From Thiotrichales bacterium (lineage in GTDB: Bacteria; Pseudomonadota; Gammaproteobacteria; J044): a stretch of DNA of 18,822 nt. This document shows, in pieces, positions 15,003-18,822 of the stretch. Under the pieces are notes generated by a model. It saw only the letters and a program-made list of their open reading frames with translations. It was not told the DNA's origin and did no database searches. A program made the translations under genes and the position numbers. Every line of letters begins with the position of its first letter. Position 1 is the stretch's first letter. The stretch spans positions 1 through 18,822 of the forward strand of contig JANTGN010000028.1 in assembly GCA_024762895.1 (NCBI GenBank). The letters run 5' to 3'.

Positions 15003-15938
15003 TCAGGTCTTGTAAAGCGATTGAATCAGTTGATGGGTTTCTGCCTGATCGAATAATGCGAATATAGCAGGGAAATCTCCTCTTAATCGGTTTTCACGTT
15101 CATGAAGTTCACCGATCAGTAGTTCCACGATTAATAAAAAGGCAATGCGTTGTGCAGGATTCAGAGCCTTGTGATGTCGGTATTGATTAAATAATTGCAG
15201 ATGCGCTTCGGCATCCTGAAAGTCACCCAGATAATCCTGTAGCTTTTTAAGAATTCGAATGAGCTGTTTGACCGATTTGCGTGGATGCAGGTCAGAAAAG
15301 AAGTCGATCAGGTATCGTAGTTTTTTACAGGTCTTGCGCAGTTCATGCAGGGTCTTGGGAGGAGATTTGTCGGTAATGGCCCTACCTTCTTTCAGGACCT
15401 CTTTATAGGCTGACCAGGTCTTTCTGTTGGCTACTTCAAGAATACTGCCTTTATCTGTAGCAGCATGGTCCTTGTCCAGTAAGTGGCCGAGGAACCTTTG
15501 CCAGTCATCGATGAGATGGCGGTATCGCTGACTATGGATATCCTTGATTAAGGTTGCATACGCCAGCTCTCTTTGTTGATCCAGAAACATCTTGATTATA
15601 TTCAGGTTTTCTCGATAGTCTACGGGTAGTGCCCGACCATAATCCTGTAGTTTGAGGGAAAGCACATCCAGGTCTCTGACTGGCGTGGTAAATGAGCCAA
15701 TCCATTTAAAACCCTGCATAAAAGGCCTGACGCGTTCTTCACCCAGTATGGATTTGGTCTGGCCTATAAGGGCTCGTGTGCGGCGGATAGATATTCTGAA
15801 ATTATGCAGTGCTTCATCATCCTGGTGATGGTGCAGTATGGTTTCACTTTTCTCGAGTTGCTCGATCTCTTTTGATAGCATCAGGGCGAGGGCATACTGT
15901 GCAGGCAATTCAGGCGTGATGAGTTTTTTTTTCTTCAT
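15003..15938 (-). CDS. CHAD-domain protein
   Basis: A 311-residue, helical, highly basic protein composed of a single CHAD domain. The conserved histidine/arginine helices are visible: ALHNFRISIRRTRALIG (43-59), PVRDLDVL (86-93), TLHELRKTCKKLRYLI (196-211) and LKKLQDYLGDFQDAEAH (230-246). CHAD domains bind inorganic polyphosphate through these basic residues; there is no attached CYTH domain. It is predicted to associate with polyphosphate granules. Its start contains a run of nine A (MKKKKL), a possible slippage site. No clear ribosome site is seen, and a GGTTTT/AAAACC palindrome lies just before the ATG. Confidence 0.9.
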   Translation of the reverse strand: MKKKKLITPELPAQYALALMLSKEIEQLEKSETILHHHQDDEALHNFRISIRRTRALIGQTKSILGEERVRPFMQGFKWIGSFTTPVRDLDVLSLKLQDYGRALPVDYRENLNIIKMFLDQQRELAYATLIKDIHSQRYRHLIDDWQRFLGHLLDKDHAATDKGSILEVANRKTWSAYKEVLKEGRAITDKSPPKTLHELRKTCKKLRYLIDFFSDLHPRKSVKQLIRILKKLQDYLGDFQDAEAHLQLFNQYRHHKALNPAQRIAFLLIVELLIGELHERENRLRGDFPAIFALFDQAETHQLIQSLYKT

Positions 15939-15992
15939 GGTTTTTTCGTCAAAACCGTATAAGCATAGCCGTTAGAAATTTGTCTTACATAG

Positions 15993-16313
15993 TCAGGACT
16001 GATCAAAGTCAGGATCAATGCCCCTCAAATGGTTTTTCAGGGACTGGATCTCATCGAGTAATTGCAAGGTTAGGGCTATGCCGGGCAGATTAAGGTCAAG
16101 GTCCCGCTTAAGACGCACACAGGTCTGCACGCGGCTCAGACTAATGCCAGAAAATTGCCAGTGTTGGATGTCTTTGCCCCGGGGCTCCAGTATGCCTTCA
16201 TTAACGAGTTCAATGATCCAGTCTGCGTGCACATCGCAGGCATGAGAAAGTTCAGACAGGCTTAGACAATGTTCATCATTCAAAAGAAGTCCAGAAAAGA
16301 TTTCGTCGTTCAT
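15993..16313 (-). CDS. cbpM: Chaperone modulator CbpM
   Basis: A 106-residue MerR-like helix-turn-helix protein (SLSELSHACDVHADWIIELV followed by the GILEPRG turn and an ISLSRVQTCVRLKRDLDLN helix) with a C-terminal coiled helix. CbpM binds the J-domain of CbpA and inhibits its co-chaperone and DNA-binding activity. It begins 5 bp after cbpA on the same strand, the same order as in E. coli, which supports the call. Confidence 0.88.
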   Translation of the reverse strand: MNDEIFSGLLLNDEHCLSLSELSHACDVHADWIIELVNEGILEPRGKDIQHWQFSGISLSRVQTCVRLKRDLDLNLPGIALTLQLLDEIQSLKNHLRGIDPDFDQS

Positions 16314-16318
16314 AGTCT

Positions 16319-17266
16319 TTACACTCCCATACCAGCGCGAGGATTAAATGCCAGTTTTTGTTCCATCTCGCGGTAGATGGCTTTGGCCTCATCGGTGTTA
16401 GCCGGGGGTAGTGCGATCTGTAGTACCACGTAGATATCTCCTGCAGGATTGCCGGGTATACCTCGCCCCTTAAGTCTCAATTTGCGTCCTGCCCCTGAGT
16501 TGGCGGGTATGGTGAGATCGACGGCACCTTGAGGTGTTGGGGCCTTTACTTTGGCACCCAGGGCAGCCTCCCAGGGTGCCAGAGGTAGATCAAAGTAAAG
16601 GTCGCGTCCATCCACTCGATAGAGGGAGTGGGGATTAAATTCGACCTCGAGATATAGATCGCCGGGCTTACCTTCGCCCATCCCCGGCGCCCCCTGTCCC
16701 GGCAGGCGTATCTGCTGCCCCTGGCGTATGCCCTTTGGAATGTGGACATTCAGGGAGTGTTCGCGGGTGATTATGTGCCCTTGTGAGTCTACCGTTGGAA
16801 CCTTTAACGTGATCATTCGAGTGGCGCCATGGTAGGCATCTTCAATATCGATAAGGACCCTGGCGTGATGGTCTTCTCCGCGGGCATGAAAGCCGCCGGT
16901 TCTGCGGTAGGTCTGTCGAGCACCAGCTTGCCCAAACAGCGAGTCAAAGAAGTCGCTATAGTCTGCAGATTCACTACCGGTAAATCCGCCCCCGCTAAAT
17001 TCAAACCCCGCATCCCAGTCAGGTGGCGGATGAAAATCCTGACCTGCCTGCCAGTTTGCACCTAGTTGATCGTAAGCGGCCCTTTTTTCAGGGTCTTTCA
17101 GGACCTCGTAGGCCTCACCCAGTTCTTTAAATTTCTGCTCGGCATCGGGTTCTTTGCTGACATCGGGGTGAAATTTTCGGGCGAGTTTACGATAGGCGCG
17201 TTTAAGTTCATCCTGGCTCGCAGTTTTATCGACGCCCATGATGGCGTAGTAATCTTTATATTCCAT
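16319..17266 (-). CDS. cbpA: Curved-DNA-binding co-chaperone CbpA (DnaJ-like)
   Basis: A 315-residue class II J-protein. The J-domain (1-70) holds HPD at 33-35 within KFHPDVSKEPDAEQKFKEL. A Gly/Phe-rich linker (about 78-125) follows, and two C-terminal peptide-binding domains end the protein with LRLPGQGAPGMGEGKPGDLYLEV-like and RKLRLKGRGIPG segments; there is no zinc-finger CXXCXGXG region, which separates it from DnaJ. It stimulates DnaK ATPase and may bind curved DNA in the nucleoid. GAGAAG lies just upstream of the ATG at 17266. It is cotranscribed with cbpM. Confidence 0.92.
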   Translation of the reverse strand: MEYKDYYAIMGVDKTASQDELKRAYRKLARKFHPDVSKEPDAEQKFKELGEAYEVLKDPEKRAAYDQLGANWQAGQDFHPPPDWDAGFEFSGGGFTGSESADYSDFFDSLFGQAGARQTYRRTGGFHARGEDHHARVLIDIEDAYHGATRMITLKVPTVDSQGHIITREHSLNVHIPKGIRQGQQIRLPGQGAPGMGEGKPGDLYLEVEFNPHSLYRVDGRDLYFDLPLAPWEAALGAKVKAPTPQGAVDLTIPANSGAGRKLRLKGRGIPGNPAGDIYVVLQIALPPANTDEAKAIYREMEQKLAFNPRAGMGV

Positions 17267-17391
17267 GCCAGCTTCTCTCGAATAAGCAGATGATTCAGAA
17301 TTGATTTACTCAGGCATCATAGCTCCGTGACATATCAATTGCATCTGCTTGGCAAAGGTGTAAAGAGCTATTCTGGTCTTGTTCTCGGTAA

Positions 17392-17997
17392 TTATGTAGG
17401 GCTGCGTTTCTTCCAGACCAGGGTTCGATTGTTGGCCGGCATCTCATGGTCAGCTATCAGGGTCATATGGTTTTTCTCTGCCAGTACACACAGGGCCTCG
17501 AAATCTCGGACTCCGCTTTCGGGGTTGCGCTGTTTGAGCCACACATCAAAACGGGCATTACTATCACTAGTGTAACGGCCATTGTAGTTGAATGGCCCAT
17601 ACAGACAGAAGACTCCATTGGGCCTGAGGATACGTCCCACCCCTCGAAACATGTTTTCGACACTTGGCCAGCCCATGATATGTGCGGTATTGGCACTGAA
17701 TACGGCATCGTATTGCTGCCCGGGCCAGTCGTACTGATCGACGTCCAGAAGTTGTGGCCCATAGAGGTTGGCCAGGCTGGCCTCTTCTATCCAGGCGGTG
17801 ATGCCGGGGTGGTTTTCTTCCCTGTCACTGGCGTGCCAGTGCAGGTGTGGAAATTCCCTGGAAAAGAATACGGCATGCTGCCCCGTACCGCTGCCGATCT
17901 CAAGGACCTGCTCTGCATCGGGTAAATATTGTCGGAGAACGTTCAGTATCGGGAGTTTGTTCTGTTCAGATGAGTCAGCAAAGGGTTTCATTGGCAT
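17392..17997 (-). CDS. DUF938 SAM-dependent methyltransferase-like protein
   Basis: A 201-residue protein. VLEIGSGTGQHAVFF (31-45) is motif I of class I methyltransferases, ASDRE (56-60) the acidic end of strand 2, and FSANTAHIMGW (100-110) the motif IV region. The opening KPFADSSEQNKLPIL and the GPFNYNGRYTSDSNARFD block are characteristic of DUF938 proteins. The substrate is unknown. The start is set at 17997 (MPMKPFADS) or two codons later, which matches the family N-terminus; the frame open to 18093 is not supported. No convincing ribosome site is seen. Confidence 0.85.
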   Translation of the reverse strand: MPMKPFADSSEQNKLPILNVLRQYLPDAEQVLEIGSGTGQHAVFFSREFPHLHWHASDREENHPGITAWIEEASLANLYGPQLLDVDQYDWPGQQYDAVFSANTAHIMGWPSVENMFRGVGRILRPNGVFCLYGPFNYNGRYTSDSNARFDVWLKQRNPESGVRDFEALCVLAEKNHMTLIADHEMPANNRTLVWKKRSPT

Positions 17998-18089
17998 TGG
18001 GCATAGTCGACCTGAATTTGGACTGACTATTCTACTGAATCTCGGCCCCGGGTTCTGGATTATTAATAGTGCTATCTGCGTCACTAGGG

Positions 18090-18104
18090 GCACAAGCTAA
18101 GTGC
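18090..18104. promoter_or_regulatory. NtrC-like binding site 1
   Basis: GCAC at 18090-18093 and GTGC at 18101-18104 are separated by 7 bp, an exact match to the NtrC core dyad GCAC-N7-GTGC. Its centre is about 108 bp upstream of the start predicted from the sigma-54 promoter at 18179-18194. Confidence 0.6.
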
Positions 18105-18107
18105 GCT

Positions 18108-18124
18108 TGCATTTTTATAGTGCA
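18108..18124. promoter_or_regulatory. NtrC-like binding site 2
   Basis: TGCA at 18108-18111 and TGCA at 18121-18124 enclose 9 bp, giving the 17-bp dyad size of NtrC sites. The core reads GCAT-N7-GTGC, one mismatch from consensus. It is centred 19 bp from site 1, close to two helical turns, as expected for paired NtrC dimers. Confidence 0.5.
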
Positions 18125-18178
18125 CCCATAAGAGGCGATGGTGTCTGAAAGGCCCTTTTCATTAGGGAAGAACAGATC

Positions 18179-18194
18179 TGGCAGGTATTTTGCT
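18179..18194 (+). promoter_or_regulatory. Sigma-54 (RpoN) promoter
   Basis: TGGCAGGTATTTTGCT matches the RpoN consensus TGGCACG-N4-TTGCW with a single mismatch and exact GG-N10-GC spacing. Transcription would begin about 12 nt after the GC, near 18205, and run into the hairpin leader of the oxidoreductase gene. Confidence 0.75.
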
Positions 18195-18204
18195 TTAGTT
18201 AACG

Positions 18205-18295
18205 CAGGCCTGTGCCAGAGTTGGTGCAGCAGGGTAATGGAGCCCGTCACACGCAATGGGATGTTGCGTGTGACGGGTTTTTTTTGCGTAGAGTA
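18205..18295 (+). ncRNA. Candidate ANTAR-responsive two-hexaloop antitermination leader
   Basis: The predicted leader has two adjacent small hairpins. P1: CTGTGCC/GGTGCAG (18210-18229, 7 bp with two G-U pairs) closes the hexaloop AGAGTT. After a 2-nt linker, P2: GGGT/GCCC (18232-18245, 4 bp) closes the hexaloop AATGGA. Both loops have A at position 1 and G at position 4, the defining residues of RNA targets of ANTAR-domain antiterminators such as NasR and EutV. P2 uses CCC at 18243-18245, which are also the first bases of the terminator stem, so P2 and terminator are mutually exclusive, as the mechanism requires. The pairing was done by eye. By analogy with the Klebsiella nasF leader the expected signal is nitrate/nitrite sensed by a NasR-like protein encoded elsewhere. 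Confidence 0.7.
18243..18285 (+). terminator. Leader terminator (attenuator) before the oxidoreductase
   Basis: CCCGTCACACGCAA (18243-18256) and TTGCGTGTGACGGG (18264-18277) form a perfect 14-bp stem with a 7-nt loop, followed by eight T (18278-18285). Only 10 nt separate it from the ATG at 18296, leaving no room for a promoter, so the gene can be expressed only by read-through. Confidence 0.92.
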
Positions 18296-18822
18296 ATGTC
18301 GGATAAAAAACTCATCATTGTCGGTAGCGGCCCCGTAGGCCTGCGTTGCGTCTCAGAACTGGGAAGGCAGGCCTATCAGGGGGCGGTGACCTGTTATGGG
18401 GGAGAGGAGTGGCAACCCTATAACCGGGTCAAGCTGTCTGAGTTTGTTTCAGGGTCAATGGATATTGACGAGCTGGAATTACCTCAGGCCTATCAGGATA
18501 GTGAATGGGTTGAGTTTCAGCTCAATCGACCTGTCAGTGCTATTGACCGGGAAGATCAATGTGTCATTACCGATGATGGTGTTAAACATCCGTATTCCAA
18601 ACTGATTCTTGCCATTGGTGCTTCTGCGCATGTACCCAGTATCGAGGGTATGGAGACCCCGGGTGTCTACACATTTAGAGATATGAATGATGCGCAGACC
18701 CTTTTATCCCGAAGAACGCGGGCACAAAAGGTCGTTGTCATTGGTGGCGGGCTGCTCGGGATAGAGGCAGCCAGGGCCATGCGTGTCTTTAATACAAAGG
18801 TCACCATTATCGAGCACAGCAC
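18296..18822 (+). CDS. NirB/NasC-like FAD/NAD(P)-dependent oxidoreductase, C-terminus outside window
   Basis: The first 175 residues of a pyridine-nucleotide-disulfide-type oxidoreductase run to the window edge without a stop. The FAD-binding GSGPVG is at 10-15, the PYNRVKLSEFVSG block at 41-53 is shared with the large subunit of NADH-nitrite reductase (NirB, which has AYDRVHLSS), LAIGAS is at 105-110, and the NAD-binding GGGLLG is at 150-155. It could be the assimilatory nitrite reductase large subunit, the NasC-type electron-transfer subunit of nitrate reductase, or a related rubredoxin-type reductase; the visible part cannot decide. The NtrC/sigma-54/ANTAR leader upstream favours nitrogen assimilation. 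GTAGAG just before the ATG is a weak ribosome site. Confidence 0.8.
   Translation, partial: MSDKKLIIVGSGPVGLRCVSELGRQAYQGAVTCYGGEEWQPYNRVKLSEFVSGSMDIDELELPQAYQDSEWVEFQLNRPVSAIDREDQCVITDDGVKHPYSKLILAIGASAHVPSIEGMETPGVYTFRDMNDAQTLLSRRTRAQKVVVIGGGLLGIEAARAMRVFNTKVTIIEHS

Noticed and set aside
17267..17391. Possible heat-shock (sigma-32) promoter before cbpA
   Set aside because: I looked for CTTGAA and CCCCAT-type elements on the minus strand and found no acceptable match.
18032..18256. 74-codon minus-strand frame across the nitrogen-control region
   Set aside because: It covers the NtrC boxes, sigma-54 promoter and hairpins, has no ribosome site or family signal, and is better explained as chance.

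Overview
The window reads as a chromosomal segment of a gammaproteobacterium outside the Enterobacterales, possibly near the Chromatiales or similar respiratory lineages. That placement is inference. It rests on the engB / cytochrome c4 / ResB-CcsA (System II) / DsbA / EEP-phosphatase neighbourhood, which resembles the Pseudomonas-type engB-cc4-dsbA locus, on CbpA-CbpM, and on NtrC/sigma-54 style nitrogen control. Base composition and codon use look even; I see no insertion sequence, prophage, CRISPR array, tRNA or rRNA.

Layout. 1-1021 (minus): most of an MFS transporter running off the left edge. 1097-3668 (plus): a promoter, then a DedA+PAP2+LssY_C fusion membrane protein overlapping a DgkA-family kinase by ATGA, together a plausible polyprenyl-phosphate/lipid recycling pair. 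3762-4476 (minus): arfB and ppnP. 4733-4992 (plus): a cold-shock protein with its own terminator. 5095-5205: four tandem hairpins with C-rich loops ending in a strong T-tract terminator, best explained as a small RNA. 5204-5824 (minus): engB. 6001-10673 (plus): cytochrome c4 with its terminator, then resB, ccsA and a dsbA-like gene, i.e. periplasmic c-type cytochrome maturation. 10680-13996 (plus): a catabolic-type acetolactate synthase, an EEP phosphatase, a DUF4136 lipoprotein and a small unknown protein. 14019-14983: divergent SET-domain and general-stress-like genes. 15003-17266 (minus): a CHAD protein and the cbpA-cbpM cochaperone pair. 17392-17997 (minus): a DUF938 methyltransferase.

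The most striking region is the right edge, 18090-18296. Two NtrC-like dyads (GCAC-N7-GTGC and a near copy) lie about 90-110 bp upstream of the start predicted from a near-consensus sigma-54 promoter (18179-18194). The predicted leader of about 90 nt holds two small hairpins, each with a six-base loop carrying A at position 1 and G at position 4. The second overlaps the base of a 14-bp intrinsic terminator that ends only 10 nt before the start codon of a NirB/NasC-like FAD/NAD(P) oxidoreductase. This is the architecture of an ANTAR-protein (NasR-type) antitermination leader and implies dual control by nitrogen limitation and nitrate/nitrite.

Other points: the DgkA homologue has Asn where the family has a conserved Asp; a five-codon mini-ORF overlaps the start of the DedA fusion gene; and an acetolactate synthase without an adjacent decarboxylase sits inside the cytochrome/DsbA neighbourhood.
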